NCBI GenBank assembly: GCA_023415075.1
Contig: JAEZLU010000003.1
Span: 1-12,996, forward strand
Source of the DNA: Bacillota bacterium
Lineage (GTDB): Bacteria; Bacillota; Negativicutes; Sporomusales; UBA7701
Reading direction: 5' to 3'
DNA: 12,996 nt
The translations under genes and the position numbers were made by a program. Below the pieces are notes generated by a model. That model was not told where the DNA came from, did no database searches, and worked only from the letters and a program-made list of their open reading frames with translations. Positions 1 through 7,089 of the stretch are shown here, piece after piece; the stretch's first letter is position 1, and each line of letters begins with the position of its first letter.

Positions 1-1783
1 TGAATTTATCGGGCAGACCGACCCGGAAAAGTTTGACCCAGTTGAGATTCTGGCTGTTTATATATTCGAGGACGGCTGCGCCGAAGCCGCCGGCCAGGAC
101 GTTGTCCTCGACGGTAACGATGACGCCTACGTCACGGGCCAGCCGGCGCAGCAGCTGCTCGTCAAGCGGTTTGACGAAGCGGGCGTTGACGACGGCGGCG
201 GCTATCCCCTGGCGGGCCAGCAGGTCGGCAGCCGCCAGGCAGGGTGCGTTCATGTCGCCGACTGCCAGCAGCACGACGTCCTTGCCGGGGCGGAGTTCCT
301 CAGCCCGGCCCACTTCGAGCTTCACGAGCGGCTCGGTCGTCTTGACGCCTGGGCCGCCGCCACGGGGATAGCGAATTACCGCCGGCCCGTCGAGGGCGAC
401 CGCAGTGTATAGCATACGGCGCAGCTCGTTTTCGTCTTTAGGCGCCATTATCGTCAGATTGGGGATATTCCGCAGGAAAGACAGGTCGAATACACCGTGG
501 TGCGTGGGCCCGTCCTCGCCGACCAGGCCGGACCTGTCGAGGGCGAAGACTACCGGCAGGTTCTGCAGGCAGACGTCGTGCAGGATTTGGTCGTAGGCCC
601 GCTGGATGAAGGTCGAGTATACGGCCACCACCGGCCGCCTGCCCTCTGCAGCCAGGCCGGCGGCCAGAGTAACGGCATGGGGCTCGGCGATGCCGACGTC
701 GAAAAAGCGCTCGGGAAAGCGGCCGGCGAACTTGGTGACACCGGTGCCCGCCGGCATGGCCGCAGTTATCGCCACGACCGCCGGGTTGATTGCCGCCACC
801 TCTACCAGGGCGTCGCCGAAAATTTCGGTGTAGCTAGGCTTGTTGCCGTTTTTTATGACCTCGCCCGACTCGACGCAGAAAGGCCCGATTCCATGGAATT
901 TGTCGGCGTTGCATTCGGCGGGTTGGTAACCTTTGCCTTTGCAGGTGATGACATGAACGAGGACCGGGCCCTGCATGTTCTTGGTTTTTTGCAGGACCTC
1001 GGTGAGCGAGGCCAGGTTGTGACCGTCGATCGGCCCGAGGTAGGTGAAGCCGAGTTCCTCGAACAGCATGCCCGGCACCACCAGGTATTTTACGCTGTCC
1101 TTGACCCGTTCCACCGTCTGGGCTACCCGCTCGCCGATGGCCGGGATGCGTTTCAGAAGATAGTCGATATCGCTCTTGACCTTGAAATAGGCCGGGTCTG
1201 TGCGGATTTTCGCCAGGTATTCGGATATGGCGCCGACGTTGCGGGCGATCGACATCTCGTTGTCGTTGACGATAACTGTCATTTTAGTGGCGAGGTGGCC
1301 GACGTGATTCATAGCCTCGTAGGCCTGGCCGCCGGTCAGCGAACCGTCGCCGATGACGGCCACCACCTGATGCTTGTCGCCGGCCAGGTCGCGGGCCAGG
1401 GCCACTCCGAGGGCCGCCGAGATCGAGGTACTGGAATGGCCGGTGCCAAAAATGTCGTGCTGGCTCTCGGACCGTTTAGGAAAACCGCTGATGCCGCCGT
1501 ACTGACGGAGGCTGGCGAAGCAGTCCCGCCGGCCGGTGAGGATTTTGTGGACATAAGCCTGATGGCCGACGTCCCAGATAATCTTGTCACGCGGGCTGTC
1601 GAAAACCCGGTGAAGGGCGATGGTCAGTTCGACCACCCCGAGATTGGGCGCCAAATGGCCGCCTGTTTGGGCCACCGTATGTACAAGAAGCCCGCGGATT
1701 TCTCCTGCGAGCTTTTCCAGTTGCGCCGATGATAGGTTTTTAACATCCTGTGGACCGTTGATACCTGCCAGTACAGTCTCCAA
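1..1783 (-). CDS. dxs: 1-deoxy-D-xylulose-5-phosphate synthase, 3' end cut by the window edge
   Basis: Thiamine diphosphate-dependent cytosolic enzyme that condenses pyruvate and glyceraldehyde 3-phosphate to DXP, the first step of the MEP isoprenoid pathway. The reading frame gives 594 residues before the left edge; the family is about 620-640, so only the extreme C-terminus is missing. Visible landmarks are FDSPRDKIIWDVGHQ (His near residue 74), the ThDP/Mg motif GDGSLTGGQA starting near residue 145, FFDVGIAEPHAV with the catalytic Glu, DRSGLVGEDGPTHHG from residue 416, and RVGLPDKF at the cut end. No in-frame ATG lies upstream; the frame opens at TTG (1781-1783) with GAGGGG eight bases before it, giving LETVLAGINGPQDVKNLS, the usual Dxs N-terminus. 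It lies downstream of ispA and a PAP2-like gene, but an 81-base gap with an extended -10 suggests its own promoter. The identification is firm; the TTG start is likely. Confidence 0.96.
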   Translation of the reverse strand, partial: METVLAGINGPQDVKNLSSAQLEKLAGEIRGLLVHTVAQTGGHLAPNLGVVELTIALHRVFDSPRDKIIWDVGHQAYVHKILTGRRDCFASLRQYGGISGFPKRSESQHDIFGTGHSSTSISAALGVALARDLAGDKHQVVAVIGDGSLTGGQAYEAMNHVGHLATKMTVIVNDNEMSIARNVGAISEYLAKIRTDPAYFKVKSDIDYLLKRIPAIGERVAQTVERVKDSVKYLVVPGMLFEELGFTYLGPIDGHNLASLTEVLQKTKNMQGPVLVHVITCKGKGYQPAECNADKFHGIGPFCVESGEVIKNGNKPSYTEIFGDALVEVAAINPAVVAITAAMPAGTGVTKFAGRFPERFFDVGIAEPHAVTLAAGLAAEGRRPVVAVYSTFIQRAYDQILHDVCLQNLPVVFALDRSGLVGEDGPTHHGVFDLSFLRNIPNLTIMAPKDENELRRMLYTAVALDGPAVIRYPRGGGPGVKTTEPLVKLEVGRAEELRPGKDVVLLAVGDMNAPCLAAADLLARQGIAAAVVNARFVKPLDEQLLRRLARDVGVIVTVEDNVLAGGFGAAVLEYINSQNLNWVKLFRVGLPDKF

Positions 1784-1835
1784 CCAGGGTTCCCCTCTTT
1801 TCAAAAGCAAAGCATAATTATGCGGATTACTTTTA

Positions 1836-1853
1836 TATTATACCATAATATGG
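1836..1853 (-). promoter_or_regulatory. candidate extended -10 promoter of dxs with overlapping palindrome
   Basis: The minus strand between the PAP2-like gene and dxs carries TGGTATAATA (1845 down to 1836), a perfect TATAAT preceded by the TGn extension that can replace a -35 box. No good -35 hexamer sits at 16-18 bases (CTGACG is about 20 away). The perfect inverted repeat CCATA-A-TATGG (1843-1853) overlaps the extension, so a regulator could bind here. The -10 lies about 54 bases upstream of the TTG start. This is inferred from motif match only. Confidence 0.45.
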
Positions 1854-1864
1854 CCGGTTTGGCG

Positions 1865-2320
1865 TCAGTAAAATCTGCTGAAGACATAAGCAACCGTGAC
1901 GCCCAGCAGAGCGCCGGCCAGTACCTCGAGCGGCGTGTGGCCAAGCAGCTCTTTCAGGCGGCTGTCTTTGACGGTATGCTCGACCCGCATCTCCCGCACC
2001 AGCTTGTTAAGCACCTTGGCCTGCTTGCCGGCCGCCCGGCGCACGCCGGCGGCGTCGTACATGACGATGCCGGCCAGAACGGTAGCCACGGCAAACAGCG
2101 GCGACTCGAGGCCGTCCCGCAGGGCTACCGCCGCCGCCAGGCTCACCACCAGCGAGGTATGTGAACTCGGCATGCCGCCGGCCCCCACCAGCCGCTCGGC
2201 CTTGAATTCCCGCTGTTTCCAGAAGGAAGTGATCGTTTTGAGAATTTGGGCTAGAAACCAGGCAGTAATCGCCGTCATCAGGACAATGTTTTTCCCCAGG
2301 GCGGCGATAAGTTCGGCCAT
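1865..2320 (-). CDS. divergent PAP2 family membrane protein (DUF212, YuiD-like)
   Basis: Small integral membrane protein of 151 residues related to the PAP2/vanadium haloperoxidase phosphatases. Seen: a hydrophobic N-terminus (KNIVLMTAITAWFLAQILKTI), the PAP2-like block GGMPSSHTS near residue 50, VMYDAAGVRRAAGKQ in the middle, and GHTPLEVLAGALLG near the C-terminus, where the second catalytic-type His is kept but the usual Asp partner position holds Glu. The length matches the family. The start is taken as ATG at 2320 because AGGTGG lies five bases upstream; two in-frame GTG codons three and two codons earlier overlap that site. It begins 10 bases after ispA and is probably co-transcribed with it. 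Substrate and activity are not established for this family; a role in prenyl-phosphate or lipid dephosphorylation would fit the ispA/dxs context but is inference. Confidence 0.9.
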   Translation of the reverse strand: MAELIAALGKNIVLMTAITAWFLAQILKTITSFWKQREFKAERLVGAGGMPSSHTSLVVSLAAAVALRDGLESPLFAVATVLAGIVMYDAAGVRRAAGKQAKVLNKLVREMRVEHTVKDSRLKELLGHTPLEVLAGALLGVTVAYVFSRFY

Positions 2321-2330
2321 AGCCACCACC

Positions 2331-3206
2331 TCAGCTATCGCGTGTCAGTAGATACTCCAACATTTCCCGCAGGACGGCCGCTTCCGGCCCGAAGGCGGTC
2401 AGGGCGCCCGTAGCTGCGGCCAGCGCCTCGGCGGCCAGTTTTTTTGCGCCGTCCAGGCTGTAAAGCGACACATAAGTGACCTTGTCGTTTTTGACGTCGC
2501 TGCCGACCGGTTTGCCAAGCTTGGCCTCATCACCGGTGACGTCAAGAATGTCGTCGGTTATCTGAAAGGCCAGTCCGAACTGTTCGGCATACTCGGTGAG
2601 GGCCGCCAGTTTTTCCGGCGACGCTCCGGCGAGGATGGCCCCGGCTCTGATGGCCGCCTTGAAAAGGGCCCCGGTTTTGGCCCGGTGCATGAACCGCAGA
2701 GTGTCGGCATCGATCGCCTGGCCTTCGGACAGGAGGTCGACTGCCTGGCCGCCCACCATGCCGCCGGCCCCGGCGCCTTCGGCGACCTCGCGGGCGACCT
2801 GCAGGAGGGTTGCCGGCTCAACCCCGGTCTGCCGGAGCATGGCCTCAAAGGCGGCGGTTAACAAGCCGTCGCCGGCCAAAATGGCCATGCCTTCGCCGTA
2901 GACCTTGTGGTTGGTCGGCTTGCCCCGTCGGTAGTCGTCGTCGTCCATCGCCGGCAGATCGTCGTGGATGAGCGAATAAGTATGAATCATCTCGAGGGCG
3001 CAGGCCACCGGCAGATAGTTGCGGCCGTCGCCGCCGGCCGCGTCGGCGGCCGCCATCAGGAGAATCGGCCGCAGCCGTTTGCCGCCGGCGAATAGGCTGT
3101 AGCGCATAGCCGCGAAGATTTCGGGCGGATAGTTATCGGCCGGCATAAGCTCGTCCAACGTTTTATCGACAATGGCCGCCTGCCGGCGGCTATACTCTTT
3201 CAGCAT
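2331..3206 (-). CDS. ispA: farnesyl diphosphate synthase (polyprenyl synthetase family)
   Basis: Cytosolic trans-prenyltransferase that extends DMAPP/GPP with IPP, supplying C15 diphosphate for undecaprenyl phosphate and quinones. It has 291 residues, the normal bacterial size. Visible motifs: GGKRLRP at 41-47, the first aspartate-rich motif DDLPAMD at 82-88 followed by RRGKPTNH, GGQAVDL at 152-158, and the second aspartate-rich motif DDILD at 218-222. Two residues are inserted in the first motif and a Tyr stands five residues before it, the pattern of bacterial (type II) FPP synthases, so C15 is the expected product. Two adjacent ATGs exist (3209 and 3206); the second is chosen because AGGAGG ends seven bases before it, versus four for the first. 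The start overlaps the xseB stop (TGATG), indicating coupling. GGPP synthase is the main alternative. Confidence 0.95.
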   Translation of the reverse strand: MLKEYSRRQAAIVDKTLDELMPADNYPPEIFAAMRYSLFAGGKRLRPILLMAAADAAGGDGRNYLPVACALEMIHTYSLIHDDLPAMDDDDYRRGKPTNHKVYGEGMAILAGDGLLTAAFEAMLRQTGVEPATLLQVAREVAEGAGAGGMVGGQAVDLLSEGQAIDADTLRFMHRAKTGALFKAAIRAGAILAGASPEKLAALTEYAEQFGLAFQITDDILDVTGDEAKLGKPVGSDVKNDKVTYVSLYSLDGAKKLAAEALAAATGALTAFGPEAAVLREMLEYLLTRDS

Positions 3207-3460
3207 CATTCGTCCTCCTGCATCTTGAGTGGGTACTCGGCCAGCTGGCCCTTTTCCTCGCGGATTATCTTGTCGATGGCCTCGTCGGCCGCGCTCAGTT
3301 TGCCGAGGCATAGCTTCGACAGGCTCACCCCTTCGGCGAATCGGGTCAGAGCCTCTTCGAGCGGCAGCTCCCCCTTTTCCAGTTCTTTCACGATCATTTC
3401 TAATTTGCCTAGCGCTTCTTCAAAACATACGTCCTGGCCGGGGTCCTTTTTTCGTGCCAT
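3206..3460 (-). CDS. xseB: exodeoxyribonuclease VII small subunit
   Basis: Small subunit of exonuclease VII, which with XseA degrades single-stranded DNA to oligonucleotides in both directions during repair. The 84-residue, highly charged, helical protein shows the family core FEEALGKLEMIVKELEKGEL followed by LPLEEALTRFAEGVSLSKLC; several copies coil onto each XseA in the known complex. The ATG at 3460 has GGAGGAGG five bases upstream, within the end of xseA. It overlaps xseA by 41 bases in another frame and touches ispA at its stop codon, so the three genes are almost certainly one translationally coupled unit. The identification rests on sequence pattern plus the adjoining xseA and is secure. 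Confidence 0.95.
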   Translation of the reverse strand: MARKKDPGQDVCFEEALGKLEMIVKELEKGELPLEEALTRFAEGVSLSKLCLGKLSAADEAIDKIIREEKGQLAEYPLKMQEDE

Positions 3461-4661
3461 CGTACTCCTCCTCCGCCCATACTACTTCCACATCCAGCCG
3501 GCCTTTGGCCAGCACGACCTCGAGAAACTGGCCGACGGCGACATCGGCGGCCTGTTTGACTACCTGGCCTTCGGGCGTGCGGGTCAGGCTGTAACCGCGG
3601 GCCAGCACCGCCAGCGGGTCGAGCATCGCCAGTTTGCCGGCCGCCAGCTTGAGACCGTGCCGTTTGGCCACCAGCGTGTCTTTGAGGGCCTGCTGCAGCC
3701 GCTGGATGTACCAGTCAACCGCCTGCCGCTTGGCGGCCAGCAGGTGGTCCGGCTGACGGAAAACCCGGCTGGCCAGGCAGGCGTTCAGTCGGCTGCGGCC
3801 GCCGGCCACCAGGCCGGTGGTGTAAGTCTCAAGCAGGCCGCGCAGTGTGCCGATGTATTTGGTGAGTTCCTTGACGTCAGGCACCACCAGTTCGGCGGCC
3901 TGCGACGGCGTGGCCGCCCGGCGGTCGGCCGCGAAATCGGCCAGCGTGTAGTCGGTCTGGTGACCGACGGCCGATACGACCGGAATGGCTGAGGCGGCTA
4001 TGGCCCGCACGACCGCTTCGTCGTTGAAGGCCCACAGTTCCTCGATGCTGCCGCCGCCGCGGCCGACAATGATAACGTCTACCTCGCTCAGACGACTCAG
4101 CGTTTTGACGGCGGCGGCGATCTGGGCCGGGGCCTCCGGCCCCTGGACCTGTACCGGCAGCAACACGAGCTGCACGCCGGGATGGCGGCGCTTGGCCACG
4201 GTGACGATGTCGCGCACGGCCGCCCCGGTGGGTGAGGTCACTAGCCCCACCGCCTTCGGCAGCAGCGGCAACGGCCGCTTGCGGGCCTCGTCGAACAGGC
4301 CCTCGGCCGCCAGCTTGTCCTTAAGCTGGGCGAAGGCGAGGCTGAGCTCGCCCACCCCCTCGGGGATCAACTGGTCGACATACAGCTGGTACTGGCCGTC
4401 GCGCTCGAACACCGAGATCTGGCCGCCGGCAATCACCTTGAAGCCGTCCTTCGGCTCGAACCTTAGGAGCTGGGCCCGGCCGCGGAACATAACCGCCCGC
4501 AGGGTGGCCTCGCTGTCCTTGAGGGTGAAATAGCAGTGGCCGGAATAATGGCGTTTGAAATTCGATATCTCGCCCCGCACCAGCACATCGGTTAGCTGGT
4601 CGTCCTGTTCGAACAGACCCTTGATGTAGCGGGTGACGGCGCCTACGCTAAGTATTGCCAA
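3420..4661 (-). CDS. xseA: exodeoxyribonuclease VII large subunit
   Basis: Catalytic subunit of exonuclease VII, a cytosolic single-strand-specific nuclease. At 413 residues it matches the family. Residues 1-100 form the OB-fold DNA-binding part (RYIKGLFEQDDQLTDVLVRG, GEISNFKRHYSGHCYFTLKD). The nuclease domain follows with VTSPTGAAVRD at 141-151, GRGGGSIEELWAFNDE at 200-215 and the GHQTDYTLADFAADRRAATP block at 233-252. The rest is the coiled-coil region that binds XseB, and the C-terminus ends RGYSLTRTPEGQVV and a short basic tail. The start is taken as TTG at 4661 because AAGGTGA lies five bases upstream and MAILSVGAVTRYIKG matches family N-termini; a GTG three codons earlier (4670) has no usable ribosome site. 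It is separated from the upstream gene by a terminator, so it must start its own transcript, though no convincing promoter is seen in the short gap. Confidence 0.95.
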   Translation of the reverse strand: MAILSVGAVTRYIKGLFEQDDQLTDVLVRGEISNFKRHYSGHCYFTLKDSEATLRAVMFRGRAQLLRFEPKDGFKVIAGGQISVFERDGQYQLYVDQLIPEGVGELSLAFAQLKDKLAAEGLFDEARKRPLPLLPKAVGLVTSPTGAAVRDIVTVAKRRHPGVQLVLLPVQVQGPEAPAQIAAAVKTLSRLSEVDVIIVGRGGGSIEELWAFNDEAVVRAIAASAIPVVSAVGHQTDYTLADFAADRRAATPSQAAELVVPDVKELTKYIGTLRGLLETYTTGLVAGGRSRLNACLASRVFRQPDHLLAAKRQAVDWYIQRLQQALKDTLVAKRHGLKLAAGKLAMLDPLAVLARGYSLTRTPEGQVVKQAADVAVGQFLEVVLAKGRLDVEVVWAEEEYDGTKKGPRPGRMF

Positions 4662-4708
4662 AAAAATCACCTTTCGGACGTTATATCCTAATCATACAAT
4701 AGCCGGGC
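4662..4708 (-). promoter_or_regulatory. short leader of xseA, expected promoter region, weakly supported
   Basis: This AT-richer stretch lies between the terminator after the small membrane gene and the xseA start. On the minus strand it contains TATGAT and TATAAC, either of which could be a -10 box, and the xseA ribosome site AAGGTGA. No -35 hexamer is recognisable at correct spacing. A promoter here is inferred mainly because the terminator upstream would otherwise leave xseA silent; read-through of that terminator is the alternative. Confidence 0.25.
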
Positions 4709-4732
4709 AAAAAAAAACAGACGGCAAGTCTG
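4709..4732 (-). terminator. rho-independent terminator of the asp23-nusB operon
   Basis: On the minus strand CAGAC-TTGCC-GTCTG (4732 to 4718) forms a perfect 5-bp stem with a 5-base loop and is followed at once by nine T residues (4717-4709). It begins five bases after the stop of the 45-residue membrane gene. The stem is short, but the long U tract makes a terminator the natural reading. Confidence 0.75.
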
Positions 4733-4737
4733 ACAGC

Positions 4738-4875
4738 TCAGAAGCGTCGGCCCCACAGCTGCTGGGCCAGGCAGCCGCTGACGGCGCCGACCGCGAACCA
4801 GAACAATGAGCCGGGCGGGATAATATGGCCGATAACCGCACCGATGACCGCGCCGCCCAGGATATACAGCAGCAT
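4738..4875 (-). CDS. 45-residue small membrane protein, family not recognised
   Basis: A short open frame of 45 residues with ATG at 4875 and TGA at 4738-4740. The strong site GGAGGTG lies five bases before the start, which is the best reason to believe it is translated. The product is almost entirely hydrophobic: residues 2-19 (LLYILGGAVIGAVIGHII) carry small-residue glycine-zipper spacing, a PPG turn follows, and residues 22-40 form a second segment (GSLFWFAVGAVSGCLAQQL), ending in a basic WGRRF tail. A two-helix hairpin in the membrane is the likely form. It starts 21 bases after the TsaD-like gene and is the last gene before the terminator. I do not recognise the family and propose no function. 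Confidence 0.7.
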   Translation of the reverse strand: MLLYILGGAVIGAVIGHIIPPGSLFWFAVGAVSGCLAQQLWGRRF

Positions 4876-4896
4876 AACGCCACCTCCGCACATGGT

Positions 4897-5871
4897 TTAT
4901 GTATCATATGCGGCAGCGGAAATAGTAGTGCTCCGGGTCAAAGCGAAAAAAGCGGCGCCCACGGCGTTGTCGCCGCTGAGCTGGGGCCGGGGAAAATAGA
5001 GGTTAACCCCGGTGGCGGCAAAGACGGCGTTAAGATGGCCGCGGATAAAGGCATTGGCAAGCACGCCGCCCACCAGCATTACGTCTTTAAGGCCGCTGGC
5101 GGCCAACGCCGCGGCGATTAGTTTTTCCAGCGAGGCGGCGACGGCAAGCTCGATGCCGGCAGCCACGGCGGTCGGACTCTCGCCCCGGGCCAGCAGCCGG
5201 CGGGCCTGGGTTTCGGGACCGGCGAAGCTCAGCTTGAGGCCCTTGACGGATACCGGCACGGCGGTCGGCCGGTCGTGGCCGCCGGCAGCCAGTCGCTCAA
5301 GGTGGGGACCGGCAGGAAAGGGTAGGTTGAGAGCGACGCCGACCCGGTCGATGAGCTGGCCGGCGGCGATGTCGACGCTGCCGCCCAGGAGTTCGACCGC
5401 CAGGCGGCCGGCTTTCCTGGCCACCCGGGTGATCTCGGTGGTGCCGCCGGAGACATGGAGAGCCAAAAAGTCACCGGCGGCCGGACCGCCGGCCGACCAC
5501 ATGCCGGCCAGGATATGGTTCTCCTGGTGGCTGATTTCGTGGTACGGAGCGGCCTGGGCCAAGGCTAACACCCGCCCGTAGCCGGCGCCAACCAAAAAAG
5601 CCGGCATGTATGAATCCGGCTGGGGGCGCGGCTGACCGGACGCGGCCACCGCCACAAGTTCTACAGTCCCGCCTGCCTTGGCCGCAGCGGCGGTGAAAAG
5701 GTCAGGCAGACTGCGGGTATGTTGAAAAACCATCTCCGACTGCGCCAGTCCCCGGCCGCCGGGCTTAACGGCCAGCGGTCGCCGTTCGTCGGCTACCAGC
5801 CGACCGTCTTCGGCTAGCAGGGCAACCGATGTGGTGTAGCAGCTGGTATCGAGACCCAGGAAAAGCTTCAT
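4897..5871 (-). CDS. TsaD/Kae1-like paralog (peptidase M22, 'O-sialoglycoprotein endopeptidase'-like)
   Basis: Soluble ASKHA-fold protein of 324 residues related to TsaD, the t6A tRNA-modification transferase, but divergent. Seen: the first phosphate loop DTSCYTTS at 8-15, the metal motif HxxxH as HQENH at 115-119, SGGTTEI at 141-147 (TsaD has SGGHT), DIAAGQLIDRVG at 167-178 (TsaD typically has DxxxGExxDK; here Gln and Arg replace Glu and Lys), SFAGPETQ at 215-222 where TsaD has SFSGLKT, GGVLANAFIR at 268-277 and SGDNAVG at 299-305. These changes argue that this is not the housekeeping tsaD but a second family member such as those found beside nusB in Clostridia and relatives. The ATG overlaps the nusB stop (ATGA), so it is coupled to nusB. 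Its biochemical role is unknown; a metal- and nucleotide-binding enzyme or a partner of the t6A machinery is inference. Confidence 0.85.
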   Translation of the reverse strand: MKLFLGLDTSCYTTSVALLAEDGRLVADERRPLAVKPGGRGLAQSEMVFQHTRSLPDLFTAAAAKAGGTVELVAVAASGQPRPQPDSYMPAFLVGAGYGRVLALAQAAPYHEISHQENHILAGMWSAGGPAAGDFLALHVSGGTTEITRVARKAGRLAVELLGGSVDIAAGQLIDRVGVALNLPFPAGPHLERLAAGGHDRPTAVPVSVKGLKLSFAGPETQARRLLARGESPTAVAAGIELAVAASLEKLIAAALAASGLKDVMLVGGVLANAFIRGHLNAVFAATGVNLYFPRPQLSGDNAVGAAFFALTRSTTISAAAYDT

Positions 5872-6281
5872 CGCGGCTCTTTGTTCTTGACAAGCGACCC
5901 GAGGATGCCGTTGACGAAGCGGCTAGAGTCGTCGGTGCCGAAAGTCTTGGCAAGCTCGACCGCCTCGTTGATGACGACATTGGCCGACAGGTTCTCGTCG
6001 CTGAACCGCATTTCGAATATGGCGATCCTGGCGATGTTGCGGTCGACGCTGGCCATGCGCTCGAGCCGCCACTCGGACGATACGCGGCTGATAACATCGT
6101 CAATGGCCTGGCGGTTAGCCAAGGCGCCCCGAACAAGACCGGTGGCATAGACGCGGGTCTTTTCGTCGACAGCGCCGGCCTCTTCGACCGCCGCGGCCAG
6201 CGCCGACTCCGGCTCAGTCGGGTTGAAATCAAGTTGGTATAAGGTCTGCAGGGCCATTTCCCTGGCCTGTCTGCGGCTCAT
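5868..6281 (-). CDS. nusB: transcription antitermination factor NusB
   Basis: RNA-binding antitermination factor that pairs with NusE (ribosomal S10) on boxA of nascent rRNA to prevent premature termination. The 137-residue all-helical protein has the family size. Typical segments are RRQAREMALQTLYQLD at the N-terminus, ERMASVDRNIARIAIFEM in the middle, and NVVINEAVELAKTFGTDDSS then RFVNGILGSL at the C-terminus. ATG at 6281 has GGAGG seven bases upstream. It starts 18 bases after the DUF2273 gene and its stop overlaps the start of the TsaD-like gene. The position after an Asp23-family gene matches B. subtilis yqhY-nusB; folD, which follows nusB there, is absent here. Confidence 0.97.
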   Translation of the reverse strand: MSRRQAREMALQTLYQLDFNPTEPESALAAAVEEAGAVDEKTRVYATGLVRGALANRQAIDDVISRVSSEWRLERMASVDRNIARIAIFEMRFSDENLSANVVINEAVELAKTFGTDDSSRFVNGILGSLVKNKEPR

Positions 6282-6299
6282 GTAATGTCCTCCGTATAA

Positions 6300-6527
6300 T
6301 CACCTGTGGTATCCGGGCGGCAATAGTTTGTCCAAAATATCCATAAGATCTTCCTTTTCGTCGATACGTTTGCCAACAACAAATCCGGCGATGACGCAGA
6401 GCATGACGAAAAGGGTCTGGAAAAACCCCAGAAGGATTATCAGTACGCCGAGAAAGAAGCCGACAAGGACACCGACAATCTTGCCGCTGTGATTTTGCCA
6501 TATCTCCTCAAGCAATGTGCGGTCCAT
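6300..6527 (-). CDS. DUF2273 small integral membrane protein
   Basis: A 75-residue protein with two closely spaced membrane helices, roughly residues 17-34 (IVGVLVGFFLGVLIILLG) and 36-52 (FQTLFVMLCVIAGFVVG), followed by a charged cytoplasmic tail (KRIDEKEDLMDILDKLLPPG). The pattern and its place directly after amaP match the DUF2273 family that accompanies Asp23/AmaP envelope proteins. The start is ATG at 6527 because TAGGAGGGG, which overlaps the amaP stop, lies just upstream; the open frame extends 20 codons further up but that stretch is amaP in another frame. The function is unknown; membrane partner of the Asp23-AmaP assembly is inference. Confidence 0.88.
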   Translation of the reverse strand: MDRTLLEEIWQNHSGKIVGVLVGFFLGVLIILLGFFQTLFVMLCVIAGFVVGKRIDEKEDLMDILDKLLPPGYHR

Positions 6528-6537
6528 TGTGCCCCTC

Positions 6538-7077
6538 CTATTCGACCCGGTGCTTGGACTTGAAGTCGTTGGAGATGTTCTCGACATATACGTGCATATC
6601 GGTGAGCTCGATACCGACGGTGTTCTGGATATATTCGTTGACCCGTTTCTGAATTTCGGCGGTCACGGTGGGTACGTTGCTCTCGGGGCTGATTATCGCC
6701 TTAAGGCGCAACTTGAGGCCGCCGGCGGTGTGCTCGGCCGCCACCTTGATGCCGCGGACGCCGCGCACATGGCGGGCCGCTTTCTCTACCAGATTTTCGA
6801 CCGCGCCGATCGAAATATGGACGTCGCCCATCTCGTTGTGGTGGATGATGGCGTTCTTGCCGCGGCGGGAGCGCAGACCGGCCAACAGCAGCCGGATGCT
6901 GACAAGGAAGAACACCGCCGCCACCAGGCCGGCCTCCCACTGGCCGTACATGCTGGCAACGCTTGTCCACACTGCGTCCAAAGGAATAAGCCGGAGGGCT
7001 ATCAAGATAACCCCCAGCGACAAAAACGCCAGCAAAAATGTGTAAATTGTGAGGATTATCCGGTCAAATATCCCCAT
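6538..7077 (-). CDS. amaP: alkaline shock response membrane anchor protein AmaP
   Basis: Membrane protein of 179 residues that in Staphylococcus anchors Asp23 to the cytoplasmic membrane. Two helices are visible, about residues 5-29 (DRIILTIYTFLLAFLSLGVI region) and 47-67 (WEAGLVAAVFFLVSIRLLLAG), separated by a short loop. The C-terminal half (from about residue 78) is an Asp23-like cytosolic domain: GDVHISIGAVENLVEKAARH, GIKVAAEH, VTAEIQKRVNEYIQNTVGIE. ATG at 7077 has AAAGGAG about five bases upstream and follows the asp23 stop by 12 bases. Neighbouring asp23 and DUF2273 genes support the name. In this group the set probably forms a membrane-tied scaffold linked to envelope homeostasis, but no direct function is proven outside staphylococci. 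Confidence 0.9.
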   Translation of the reverse strand: MGIFDRIILTIYTFLLAFLSLGVILIALRLIPLDAVWTSVASMYGQWEAGLVAAVFFLVSIRLLLAGLRSRRGKNAIIHHNEMGDVHISIGAVENLVEKAARHVRGVRGIKVAAEHTAGGLKLRLKAIISPESNVPTVTAEIQKRVNEYIQNTVGIELTDMHVYVENISNDFKSKHRVE

Positions 7078-7089
7078 ACTTACTCCTTT

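Noticed and set aside
497..1732. Long 411-residue open frame on the plus strand
   Set aside because: It lies entirely antisense to dxs, whose catalytic motifs are clear. GC-rich DNA with G/C third positions produces such antisense frames, and this one has no recognisable domain or family motif.
3225..3992. 255-residue open frame on the plus strand opposite xseB and xseA
   Set aside because: Shadow of two overlapping, clearly identified genes.
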